Shown here: one piece after another, positions 48,638 to 56,130 of the stretch | Numbering within the stretch: position 1 is the stretch's first letter | Layout of the letters: each line of letters begins with the position of its first letter | NCBI GenBank assembly: GCA_910587365.1 | Contig: CAJUKJ010000002.1 | Location: 34,494 to 98,493 of the forward strand | Length of the DNA: 64,000 nt | DNA from: an uncultured Christensenellaceae bacterium | Lineage (GTDB): Bacteria > Bacillota > Clostridia > Christensenellales > Borkfalkiaceae | Reading direction: 5' to 3' | The notes under the pieces: generated by a model | Databases searched by the model: none | Told to the model about the DNA's origin: nothing | What the model saw: the letters and a program-made list of their open reading frames with translations, nothing else | Program-made: the position numbers and the translations under genes

Positions 48638-49186
48638 ATGGAATACGTTCTTGCAAGCGGTTCGCCGAGGAGAAAGGAGCTGTTTTCACTTATAGTCCCC
48701 TCGTTCGAGGTTATCCCTTCAACCGCGGAAGAAAAAGTTAATATTTCGCTGTTTCCGGAACAGACCGCCTGTTCCCTTGCCGAGCATAAGTGCGACGAAG
48801 TTTTTAAAGGTAACGGTAATAAAACGGTCGTCGGCTGTGACACGATAGTAGTGTTGGACGACGAAATTTTAGGCAAGCCCAAGGACAGGGACGACGCGTT
48901 CAGAACGCTTAAACGCCTTTCGGGCAGAACGCATTTCGTCATTACGGGCGTGTGCGTAAGGAACAAATATAAAAAAATAATAAATTACGATAAGACGGAA
49001 GTTAAATTCAACGTGCTTTCGGATGAATTTATAAGGATATACGTTGACAGCGGTTCGCCTTTGGATAAGGCGGGAAGCTACGGCATACAGGACGGCGGTC
49101 TTGTAAAGGAATACTACGGCAGTTATTCCAACGTGGTCGGTATGCCAGTGTCGCTCGTCAAAAAAATGCTTGAAGAGGTACTTTAA
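48638..49186 (+). CDS. maf: Maf-family nucleotide pyrophosphatase
   Basis: A 182-residue house-cleaning enzyme that hydrolyses dTTP/UTP or modified nucleotides and is linked to septum control. Signature parts are LASGSPRRKEL at the N-terminus, GCDTIVVLDDEILGKPKD and the C-terminal DKAGSYGIQDGG. I start at the ATG at 48638; a TTG at 48626 sits in the terminator T-run. No ribosome binding site is seen. It overlaps the next gene only in its alternative start region, and the pair maf/FtsA-like resembles the maf-mreB neighbourhood of other Firmicutes. Confidence 0.92.
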   Translation: MEYVLASGSPRRKELFSLIVPSFEVIPSTAEEKVNISLFPEQTACSLAEHKCDEVFKGNGNKTVVGCDTIVVLDDEILGKPKDRDDAFRTLKRLSGRTHFVITGVCVRNKYKKIINYDKTEVKFNVLSDEFIRIYVDSGSPLDKAGSYGIQDGGLVKEYYGSYSNVVGMPVSLVKKMLEEVL

Positions 49187-49187
49187 G

Positions 49188-50201
49188 ATGAACAGACTTG
49201 CAATCGATTTCGGTTCAAGCGAAACTAAGATATATATGCCCGGATGCGGCGTCGTGCTTGTAGAGGCAACTTGTGTCGCTGTTCAGGAATTTACAAAAGA
49301 CGGCGAAAAGCAGCTAAGCGTTAAAGCATACGGCAACAAGGCGCGCGCGCTTGCGGGACGGGCGGCGGTAAACACCCATATTATTAATCCCGTGTTCGAG
49401 GGGGATATTGTACACGAAAACCTCGCAATCTGTCTTTTGGAACACTTTCTTGAAAAGGTTGAAATTACAAGGCGCAAGCTCAAACGCACGGAAATAATGT
49501 TTATCCTTCCCTGCGGATGCAAGGCGGAGTTAAAGGAAAAGTATAAAAAAATTGCGGACGAACTGGGTATTTGTTCGGTTTACTTCACAATTACTCCCTT
49601 TGCCGCGGTACTCGGACATAACGTCGCGGTAAGCGAAAGCACGCCCGTGTTCTGTCTTGATATCGGTTACGGAATTACCAATATTGCGGCGTTTTCGCAG
49701 GACGGGCTTATATCGGGCATAAACGTAAACTTAGGCGGCGGAAATATCGACGTCCACCTGATAGACGATTTTGCGGAAAATCACAATATAAAAATTGGCG
49801 CGTTGACAGCCGAACGCATAAAAAATACCGTGGGAAGCCTGCTTCCCGACGACAATAAAATGACGGTCGTAGAGGGAAGGGAGGTTTCAAGCGGTGCGCC
49901 CGCGTCGATTGCCGTAAGCTCTTCACAGGTATATGAAATAATCATAACCTACGTCGATAAAATTTTAGAATACGTTTCGCTTGTAATGTCAAAGCTGCCC
50001 GCGGAGGTTTCGTCGGGCGTAATGCGCGGCGGTATATTCCTTTCGGGCGGACTTATCAAAACCGACGGTATTGCCCAATACATTGAAAGCAAGCTGAAAA
50101 TTTCGGTAAACCTGCCAGAAGAACCCCAGCTTGCCGCAGTAATAGGCGCAGGCGCGATACTTTCCAACGACGAACTGTTCGACCGTTTAGCTTCGGAATA
50201 A
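49188..50201 (+). CDS. FtsA/MreB-like actin-fold ATPase
   Basis: A 337-residue protein of the actin-like superfamily. The phosphate-1 loop is LAIDFGSSETKIYMPG, the phosphate-2 loop is CLDIGYGITNIAAFSQDGL and the adenosine motif is FLSGGLIKTDGIAQYIES. The overall size and the VNTHIINPVFEGDIVHENLA segment are closest to MreB proteins, though the identity looks low. Cell-shape or division scaffold roles are likely but not certain. GAAGAGGT lies about ten bases before the ATG; an earlier TTG at 49170 is less likely. A half family B repeat follows the stop. Confidence 0.8.
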   Translation: MNRLAIDFGSSETKIYMPGCGVVLVEATCVAVQEFTKDGEKQLSVKAYGNKARALAGRAAVNTHIINPVFEGDIVHENLAICLLEHFLEKVEITRRKLKRTEIMFILPCGCKAELKEKYKKIADELGICSVYFTITPFAAVLGHNVAVSESTPVFCLDIGYGITNIAAFSQDGLISGINVNLGGGNIDVHLIDDFAENHNIKIGALTAERIKNTVGSLLPDDNKMTVVEGREVSSGAPASIAVSSSQVYEIIITYVDKILEYVSLVMSKLPAEVSSGVMRGGIFLSGGLIKTDGIAQYIESKLKISVNLPEEPQLAAVIGAGAILSNDELFDRLASE

Positions 50202-50204
50202 ATT

Positions 50205-50250
50205 GTAAACGGTGGATATACTTCGCAATACTACACAATATTTATTGAGT
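50205..50250 (+). repeat. Family B left arm only (degraded copy)
   Basis: GGATATACTTCGCAATAC matches the left arm of the family B hairpins (AYATATACTTCGCAATAC) and begins shortly after the stop of the actin-like gene. The right arm (GTAAATGCTCG...CTTGTCTTGC) is missing. Confidence 0.6.
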
Positions 50251-50309
50251 GAATATACACCCCGCAAGGCTTATGCCCTGCGGGGTTGAAATATATTTAC
50301 AAACTAAAT

Positions 50310-50458
50310 TTTGCCCTCCCCCATAGTAAAGGGGGAGGGGTAGGGGTGAGGGTTGTGTAATATGATTAACAATAAAACTATATTCGGTAAAACTACACAC
50401 CCCTCAACCGTCCGCGTTGCGTCCACCTTCCCCCCTTATTATGGGGGGGAAGGCTATT
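50310..50458 (+). repeat. Family C repeats, inverted pair before lepA
   Basis: An inverted copy (50312-50358: GCCCTCCCCC/GGGGGAGGG then GGGGTGAGGGTTGTGT) and a direct copy (50393-50456: ACACACCCCTCAACCGTCC, CACCTTCCCCCC, GGGGGGAAGGC). They lie directly 5' of a truncated DUF6809-like gene fragment and appear to have replaced its beginning. Confidence 0.7.
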
Positions 50459-50465
50459 TTTGTAA

Positions 50466-50600
50466 AACTCTCAAATATCCTTGCTGTTGGACGGAATAAT
50501 CGATTTGTATTTCGACGCAGAAACCGAAGCGGCTTTTTGTTTTTACAAAGAGGGCTTAACAGTAGGTTTGCTTTTATTTTCTGAATGTTGTCAAGATTAA
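50466..50600 (+). pseudogene. 3' fragment of a DUF6809-like gene
   Basis: The frame reads NSQISLLLDGIIDLYFDAETEAAF then CFYKEGLTVGLLLFSECCQD and stops at TAA. This matches the C-terminal half of the intact small protein at 17538 (LEFELEDEASIEYYKEGLKFGLLLFAECLYG). There is no start or ribosome binding site, and upstream the family C repeat begins within 10 bases. It is a truncated relic. Confidence 0.75.
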
Positions 50601-50607
50601 AAATATT

Positions 50608-50640
50608 CCGCGGTTTTTCTTGCAAAAACCGCGGATTTTT
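50608..50640 (+). terminator. Terminator before lepA
   Basis: CCGCGGTTTTT and AAAAACCGCGG form a perfect stem around CTTGC, followed by ATTTTTATT. It overlaps the -35 of the lepA promoter. Confidence 0.8.
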
Positions 50641-50648
50641 ATTATAAT
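50620..50648 (+). promoter_or_regulatory. lepA promoter, leaderless arrangement, overlapping a terminator
   Basis: TTGCAA (50620-50625) in the terminator loop and right arm, a 17-base spacer, and a perfect TATAAT (50643-50648). The lepA ATG at 50656 is 7 bases further on. Confidence 0.6.
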
Positions 50649-50655
50649 GTTAGAT

Positions 50656-52461
50656 ATGGGCAAAAAACAAAACATACGCAACTTCTGCATAATAGCGCAC
50701 ATAGACCACGGCAAAAGCACGCTTGCCGACAGGCTTATGGAAAAGACGGGTCAGGTATCATCGCGCGATATGGAAAACCAGCTTCTCGACTCTATGGATA
50801 TCGAGCGTGAGCGCGGCATTACCATAAAGCTTACCCCCGTAAGAATGTTTTACACCGCAAAGGACGGACAGGAGTACGTATTCAACTTAATCGACACCCC
50901 CGGACACGTGGACTTCACTTACGAGGTTTCGCGTTCTCTCGCCGCGTGCGAGGGGGCGATATTAATCGTCGACGCGTCGCAGGGTGTAGAGGCGCAGACG
51001 CTTGCAAACGTTTACCTCGCTTTGGAAAACAATCTTGAAATTATACCCGTAATAAATAAAATCGACCTTCCGTCGGCCCGTCCCGACGAGGCGAAAAAGG
51101 AGATAGAGGACGTCATAGGACTCGACGCGTCATACGCGCCCCTCGTTTCCGCGAAAGAGGGAACAGGCATAGAGGACGTTTTAGAAGCGGTTGTAAAATA
51201 CTTTCCCGCGCCCGACGGCGACGAAAGTGCGACTTTAAAGGCACTCATATTCGACAGTTATTACGACAATTATAAGGGCGTAATTCTCTTCGTCCGAATT
51301 AAAGACGGACAAATCCGCGCAGGCGACAAAATCAAAACATTCCGTTCGGATAAAATATACGATGTGGTCGAAGTGGGAGTATTCAGTCCCAACCTTTCCC
51401 CCAAGGACGGGCTGTTCGCAGGGGAAGTAGGCTATATTGCGGCTTCAATAAAATCTATTCTCGACGTAGCGGTGGGCGACACGGTAATCAATGCGGACAA
51501 TCCCGCCCCCGAACCCTTACCCGGCTATAAAAAAGTACAAAGTGTAGTGTTCTGCGGAATATACCCCCTTGACGGCAGCAGATTTAACGACCTTAAAGAG
51601 GCTATTTTAAAATTGCAGTTGAACGACGCGTCGCTCATATTCGAGCCTGATAATTCCGTAGCGTTGGGCTTCGGCTTCCGCTGCGGCTTTTTGGGGCTTT
51701 TGCATATGGAAATCATACAGGAGCGTATCGAGCGCGAGTTCGGGTTGGAGATTATAACCACCGCTCCGTCGGTCAGCTATAAGGTGGTAAAGACGGACGG
51801 AGAGGTAATATTCGTGGACAACCCCTCGCATCTGCCGCCGCAGTCGGAAATAGAACATATGGAAGAACCTATCGTTCACGCCGATATCTATTCCCCGCCC
51901 GACTATTTGGGTCAGATTATGGATTTATGCCGCGAAAAGAGGGGGACGTTCCTTCAAATGACCTACCTCGATAAAAGCCGTGTGCGCTTGGAGTACGATT
52001 TGCCGTTAAACGAAATAATATTCGACTTTTTCGATAGCATAAAATCGAGAACGCGAGGCTATGCAAGCTTCGACTACGAGTTAAAGGGCTATGAAAATAG
52101 TAAGCTTGTAAAGCTTGATATTCTTTTAAACGGCGAACCCTGCGACGCGCTTTCTATGATTGTACACGAAGACTCTGCTTATACTCGCGGCAGAACGCTT
52201 TGCGAAAATTTGAAGGACGCAATTCCCCGTCAGCTTTTCGAGGTGCCTGTACAGGCGGCGATAGGCGGAAAGATTATCGCGCGCGAAACCGTAAAAGCCG
52301 TCAGAAAAGACGTGCTTGCAAAGTGCTACGGCGGCGACATTACCCGTAAGAAAAAGCTTTTGGAAAAGCAGAAAGAGGGTAAAAAGCGTATGCGTTCGAT
52401 AGGCTCTGTTGAGGTGCCGTCGGAAGTGTTTATGCAGATTTTAAAAACCAATAAAGATTAA
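50656..52461 (+). CDS. lepA: Elongation factor 4 (LepA)
   Basis: A 601-residue translational GTPase that back-translocates stalled ribosomes. The G1 loop is AHIDHGKSTLADRLME, G3 is DTPGHVDF and G4 is NKIDLP. The C-terminal half contains the LepA-specific VDYNPSHLP-like region (VDNPSHLPPQSEIEHMEEP) and the CTD with YGGDITRKKKLLEKQKEGKKRMR. I start at the ATG of MGKKQNIRNF, consistent with the family and with the promoter position; a second ATG three codons upstream (50647) falls within the -10. No ribosome binding site is present. Confidence 0.96.
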   Translation: MGKKQNIRNFCIIAHIDHGKSTLADRLMEKTGQVSSRDMENQLLDSMDIERERGITIKLTPVRMFYTAKDGQEYVFNLIDTPGHVDFTYEVSRSLAACEGAILIVDASQGVEAQTLANVYLALENNLEIIPVINKIDLPSARPDEAKKEIEDVIGLDASYAPLVSAKEGTGIEDVLEAVVKYFPAPDGDESATLKALIFDSYYDNYKGVILFVRIKDGQIRAGDKIKTFRSDKIYDVVEVGVFSPNLSPKDGLFAGEVGYIAASIKSILDVAVGDTVINADNPAPEPLPGYKKVQSVVFCGIYPLDGSRFNDLKEAILKLQLNDASLIFEPDNSVALGFGFRCGFLGLLHMEIIQERIEREFGLEIITTAPSVSYKVVKTDGEVIFVDNPSHLPPQSEIEHMEEPIVHADIYSPPDYLGQIMDLCREKRGTFLQMTYLDKSRVRLEYDLPLNEIIFDFFDSIKSRTRGYASFDYELKGYENSKLVKLDILLNGEPCDALSMIVHEDSAYTRGRTLCENLKDAIPRQLFEVPVQAAIGGKIIARETVKAVRKDVLAKCYGGDITRKKKLLEKQKEGKKRMRSIGSVEVPSEVFMQILKTNKD

Positions 52462-52466
52462 ATTAA

Positions 52467-52586
52467 AATGTGTATATGCGTCGCAATACTTTGTCGCGCT
52501 CCGCTTTGCTTCGGGGCATTTACTATCAGTAAACTCCCCTCGTAAATGCTCGCGCTCCTCGTCTTGCTCGCATCTCCGCATTTTAG
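52467..52586 (+). repeat. Family B long-hairpin repeat, copy 4
   Basis: Begins about 5 bases after the lepA stop. Outer arms AAAATGTGTATATGCGTCGC and GCTCGCATCTCCGCATTTT face each other; the tip is GCATTTACTATCAGTAAAC. Compared with copies 1 and 3, both arms have changed in step (AAACG to AAATG, and CGTTT to CATTTT). Confidence 0.75.
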
Positions 52587-52600
52587 AGCGGCTTACTATT

Positions 52601-52912
52601 ATGTCCGATTTTTTTAACAGAGTTTACGAATTTGTAAAACAGGTGCCAAAGGGCAAGGTCACAACCTACGGCGGGGTTGCGCGGGCAATCGGCGCGCCGC
52701 GCGCTTCAAGGCAGGTCGGCTGGGCTTTGCACTGCAACCCGCAGCCCGGGGTTATTCCCTGCCACCGCGTTGTTTTCCGCGACGGAAGTCTTACCGACGG
52801 GTTTGCGTTCGGCGGGCGCGACGTACAGAAAGCTATGCTTTTAAACGAGGGTGTAGCCTTTATCGAAGAATACAAAGTAGATATGCAAAAGCACTGTATT
52901 ACGAATAAATAA
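52601..52912 (+). CDS. MGMT-family DNA alkyltransferase-like protein
   Basis: A 103-residue protein consisting only of the C-terminal DNA-binding/catalytic domain of O6-alkylguanine-DNA alkyltransferases: VYEFVKQVPKGKVTTYGGVARAIG, the arginine-finger helix SRQVGWALHCNP and GVIPCHRVVFRDGSL. The active-site PCHRV cysteine (about residue 54) is intact, whereas alkyltransferase-like ATL proteins have Trp or Ala there. So it may still repair alkylated guanine, though it is shorter than classical Ogt/MGMT. The start has no clear ribosome binding site; a family B repeat precedes it. Confidence 0.85.
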   Translation: MSDFFNRVYEFVKQVPKGKVTTYGGVARAIGAPRASRQVGWALHCNPQPGVIPCHRVVFRDGSLTDGFAFGGRDVQKAMLLNEGVAFIEEYKVDMQKHCITNK

Positions 52913-52942
52913 CGGCGCAACACCAAACCGCACTTTTTGCTT

Positions 52943-52969
52943 AGCACACACAATTTCCGTGAGGAGGAT
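52943..52969 (+). repeat. Family A right-arm fragment
   Basis: ACAATTTCCGTGAGGAGG contains the family A right arm AATTTCCGTGA, fused to the hemW ribosome binding site. A similar fusion precedes the regulator at 74. Confidence 0.45.
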
Positions 52970-52972
52970 ATT

Positions 52973-54082
52973 ATGGCGGGAATATATGTACACATACCGT
53001 TTTGTAAATCAAAGTGCAGCTATTGCGACTTTACTTCTTTTCCCGATAAGCTGTGCTTTGCGGAAAGTTATATGGCTTGCGTTTACAGGGAAATGTCAAA
53101 GCGAAGTGGGCAGTTGAAAAATTACACCTTCGACACCCTATATATAGGCGGCGGTACGCCTTCGGTCATTGACGAAAGCTATATTGCAATGCTTGTTGCC
53201 GCCGCAAAGAAAAATTTCAACCTTTCCCAAAATGCCGAAATAACAATAGAAATGAACCCGGGTACTGTAAGCGCGGGAAAGATAAACACATACAAAAAGT
53301 GCGGAATAAACCGCTTTTCGGTGGGACTTCAAACGGCAATTGACAACCAATTACGCGACTTGGGCAGAATACATACGCTTAACGAATTTATTACCTGCGC
53401 AAAGCTTTTAAAGGGCGAAAATTTCAGTGTTGACGTTATGATAGGTCTGAAAAACCAGACGGTATCGGACATTGAAAAAACTATCGAAGTTGCCGCTACG
53501 TTCGGTGCAAGCCATATTTCTATGTACGCGCTCACGCCCGAGGACGGGACGCCCGTATATACCGATTATTTAAACGGCGAGCTGCCCGACAGCGACGAGG
53601 TCGCCGCCCAATACACTGCGGGCGTTGAAAAGCTTAAATCCCTCGGCTTTGACCGTTACGAGGTTTCAAACTTCTGTAAAAAAGGTAAGGAAAGCAGGCA
53701 CAACCTCAACTATTGGAAGAGGGGCGAATATATAGGTTTCGGCGTTTCGGCTTCGTCTTTTATCAATAACGTCCGTTTTACCAACACGTTCGATTTGGAC
53801 GAGTATTTCAAATGTATTCTTTCAGACCATTTCGCCGTAATAGACAGTGAGGAAATAGACGAAGAAGGACGCGAGGAAGAGTATATTATGCTACACTTGC
53901 GCACTGTTGACGGAATAGACTTGCAGGAATTTAAAAAATATTTCGGCGTTGACTTTATAAAAAAATACAGCAATCAGATTAAAAAACTCTCGGATAGTTT
54001 AATAATAAATGAAAGGACGTTGCGTATAAAAGACGAATATCTTTTCGTTCAAAACAGTATAATAATTGAGTTTTTTAATTGA
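52973..54082 (+). CDS. hemW: HemW-like radical SAM protein
   Basis: A 369-residue radical SAM enzyme. The iron-sulfur motif is IPFCKSKCSYCDF (CxxxCxxC) at residues 9-18, followed by YIGGGTPSVI, the EMNPGT segment, and the HemN_C-like domain at the C-terminus (REEEYIMLHLRTVDGIDL). HemW proteins act in heme trafficking; the oxygen-independent coproporphyrinogen oxidase HemN is excluded by the CxxxCxxC spacing and lack of the extra N-terminal tail. GAGGAGG precedes the ATG. lepA then hemW is a familiar order in Firmicutes. Confidence 0.93.
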   Translation: MAGIYVHIPFCKSKCSYCDFTSFPDKLCFAESYMACVYREMSKRSGQLKNYTFDTLYIGGGTPSVIDESYIAMLVAAAKKNFNLSQNAEITIEMNPGTVSAGKINTYKKCGINRFSVGLQTAIDNQLRDLGRIHTLNEFITCAKLLKGENFSVDVMIGLKNQTVSDIEKTIEVAATFGASHISMYALTPEDGTPVYTDYLNGELPDSDEVAAQYTAGVEKLKSLGFDRYEVSNFCKKGKESRHNLNYWKRGEYIGFGVSASSFINNVRFTNTFDLDEYFKCILSDHFAVIDSEEIDEEGREEEYIMLHLRTVDGIDLQEFKKYFGVDFIKKYSNQIKKLSDSLIINERTLRIKDEYLFVQNSIIIEFFN

Positions 54083-54084
54083 TT

Positions 54085-54591
54085 ATGGAGTTCGTTTATA
54101 AGACAGCGGAGGTTTCCGCACTCAACGAAATAATAGATATTTACCGCAAAGCCCAAAAATTTATGGAGAGAAACGGCAACCCTCAGTGGGGCAAGGGTTT
54201 TCCCGCTAAGGACGATATTTTAGGCGGAATACTCGGCGGCTGTATTTTTACGGTTATAGCAAACGGCGAAGTTGCGGCGGTTTTTTCAGTTGTGGACTAT
54301 GACAGGGATTATGACGAAATCGACGGCAAATGGCTGACAGAAGGCAATTACCTTGCAGTACACCGTGTAGCGGTTGCCGAAAAATTCCGCGGACAAGGAG
54401 CGGCAAAATACGTTATAAAGGCTGCGTCGGAAATTGCCCATTCGCGCGGACGAAAGAGTTTGCGTTTCGACACGCACGAAAAGAATATCCCGATGCTTAC
54501 TCTTTTAACCTCGCAAGGGTTTGCAAAATGCGGAACTATCAGGCTGTTGCGTGACGATACCGTGCGCGTGGCATTTGAAAAAACTATATAA
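54085..54591 (+). CDS. GNAT-family N-acetyltransferase
   Basis: A 168-residue acetyl-CoA-dependent transferase. The acetyl-CoA loop is VAVAEKFRGQGAAKYVIKAASEIA, preceded by LAVHRVAV and followed by the NIPMLTLLTSQGFAKCG beta-alpha-beta end typical of GNATs. The substrate is unknown. Its ATG lies two bases after the hemW stop, with no separate ribosome binding site, so it is probably translated by coupling. Confidence 0.88.
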   Translation: MEFVYKTAEVSALNEIIDIYRKAQKFMERNGNPQWGKGFPAKDDILGGILGGCIFTVIANGEVAAVFSVVDYDRDYDEIDGKWLTEGNYLAVHRVAVAEKFRGQGAAKYVIKAASEIAHSRGRKSLRFDTHEKNIPMLTLLTSQGFAKCGTIRLLRDDTVRVAFEKTI

Positions 54592-54595
54592 TAAT

Positions 54596-54625
54596 AAGGC
54601 GGAGTGCATTGCGCTCCGCCTTTTA
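54596..54625. terminator. Terminator between GNAT and lipoprotein genes
   Basis: AAGGCGGAG and CTCCGCCTT pair across TGCATTGCG and end in TTTT; the region also serves as the 3' flank of the convergent lipoprotein gene. Confidence 0.7.
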
Positions 54626-54666
54626 AGTTGGGTAAAGTGTGTTGCCTCACAAAATCGCGGTTTTGT

Positions 54667-55317
54667 CTATCCGTTCAGTTGTTTGGTCGCTATTATTTTC
54701 CCGCGTTCGCCGTCTACAAGATAGGCGTTGATGTTTTTATCTCTGTCGCAAACGCCTACATAGTAATAGCACCCGTCGTCGTATATAAGCCTTACGTAAA
54801 TTTCCCCGCAGAAGATATTGTTCTGTGTAAGCCCTTCAAATAAAGCTTCCTCGCGGTCGATTACGCATTTAACCGCACCTTCGCAGCCTATAACTCCGTC
54901 GTACAGCACGCTTACTGCGGGATAGGTTTTGCTTTCTTCGCCGTAAGTTAACGTAACGTCAACGCTGTCGCCCTGTATATTTCCGTTTGAAAGACTTAAA
55001 TAGTAGCAGTTTTCAACCGCGCGGTAACTCATTTCTCCTTCGGCGTCGCCTACGCTTACGTTGACCTCGTCATAGTTTTTCGGCAAGGTAACGTATATTT
55101 CGGTAAGCCCGCTCATTTCCCCCTTGATACCGTCGGCGGAATAGGGTGTTTCCTTTTCCGAAAGGTAAATTTTAATTTCCAGCCCGTCGTTGGAATACAG
55201 ATATATATTTGTCCGCTTTTCCGAAACGTAGCTTAAATAGTCAACCTTTTTCCGGCAGCCGCCTAAAAGGCACGCCGCCAAACATAAACTTAAACAAACC
55301 AACAAAAATTTCTTCAT
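54667..55317 (-). CDS. Hypothetical lipoprotein
   Basis: A 216-residue exported protein. The signal peptide MKKFLLVCLSLCLAACLLGGC ends in the lipobox LLGGC (Cys about 21). The mature part is beta-rich (TNIYLYSNDGLEIKIYL... GEIYVRLIYDDGCYYYVGVCD), without recognised domains. Function unknown. Confidence 0.75.
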   Translation of the reverse strand: MKKFLLVCLSLCLAACLLGGCRKKVDYLSYVSEKRTNIYLYSNDGLEIKIYLSEKETPYSADGIKGEMSGLTEIYVTLPKNYDEVNVSVGDAEGEMSYRAVENCYYLSLSNGNIQGDSVDVTLTYGEESKTYPAVSVLYDGVIGCEGAVKCVIDREEALFEGLTQNNIFCGEIYVRLIYDDGCYYYVGVCDRDKNINAYLVDGERGKIIATKQLNG

Positions 55318-55540
55318 ACTTCAATATATTTTCGTTGTCGTCCAAACAGAATAAATTTTCCTATTTAATTCTTTTCGCAGCAATATTTTTGTAATATTCT
55401 GGCTATGCGATTGTTTGTTAAATAACTTTTGGATTGCAAAGTGCTTGTTTCGATATGTATTTTATGCTGTCTATATTGCACTTAAAATATTTATATTATA
55501 AATTCAGTGATAAATCTAAAAGAAAAGTGCAGGAATAAAT
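55318..55540. other. AT-rich intergenic region
   Basis: The divergent gap before the decayed lipoprotein gene is strongly AT-rich, with no hairpin, repeat or operator I can name. Confidence 0.4.
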
Positions 55541-55904
55541 ATGAAAAAACCAATAAGCATAATTTTGTGTTTGGGTATGGTCATAGCTGTGGGTAGTATT
55601 GCTTCGGGATGCGGCAACGGAGAAGTATTGCAACGTTTAGACGGCTTTAATTTGGAGGGCATTATTGTAAAAATTATGAAAAGGGCTAACGTAATTAAAA
55701 TTGAAGCTGCTTGGGCTATTACGTCAGGGTCAAAGGCTGTTCGCGGGGGCGTTGCACGTGCCTTTGGGTAATTTATTGCAAATGAAAGAGTCAAGCTTTG
55801 TATTAATGCCCGAGGTTACGGACAGCGGTTCTGTGGGTTATACCGTAAGCTTTACCGCGGAAAACGTTTACCTCAACCTATGCGCAAGAAGATATATTTG
55901 AATT
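55541..55904 (+). pseudogene. Decayed small lipoprotein gene
   Basis: A convincing signal peptide with lipobox (MKKPISIILCLGMVIAVGS, IASGC; Cys about 24) is followed by a short run and a stop at 55771. The sequence continues in another frame with MKESSFVLMPEVTDSGSVGYTVSFTAENVYL (55782-55874), a beta-rich stretch resembling the body of a lipoprotein, and a third frame appears to follow (STYAQEDIFELNNK). This fits a gene broken by small indels. A sequencing error is possible. Confidence 0.5.
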
Positions 55905-55908
55905 GAAC

Positions 55909-55955
55909 AACAAAAGCGGCGGTTTGCAAATAGCAAACCGCCGCTTTTGTTTAAA
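55909..55955. terminator. Long perfect bidirectional terminator
   Basis: ACAAAAGCGGCGGTTTGC and GCAAACCGCCGCTTTTGT form an 18-bp perfect stem around AAATA, flanked by A-rich and T-rich tracts. It is the strongest hairpin in the second half of the window. Confidence 0.85.
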
Positions 55956-56071
55956 TTATTAGAATAACGGCGGCTATGTTCCGTTTAGCTTATTTGAAAA
56001 TTCATTAAAATACATTGCATAAGGATTTTACTTAATTTGCGGCGAGATTTTTGTTAATTTTTAATAAACAG

Positions 56072-56100
56072 TTGCATTTTTTTTAAGGTTATGTTACAAT
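56072..56100 (+). promoter_or_regulatory. Putative promoter of the membrane-anchored protein gene
   Basis: TTGCAT (56072-56077), a 17-base spacer and TACAAT (56095-56100), 30 bases before the ATG. A second TATAAT (56122-56127) lies only 3 bases before it. Confidence 0.5.
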
Positions 56101-56130
56101 ATCAAATAATATATTTTCAACTATAATATT

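Noticed and set aside
55701..55901. Independent 66-residue gene
   Set aside because: It begins inside the decayed lipoprotein gene without a ribosome binding site; its second half looks like the continuation of that gene in a shifted frame.
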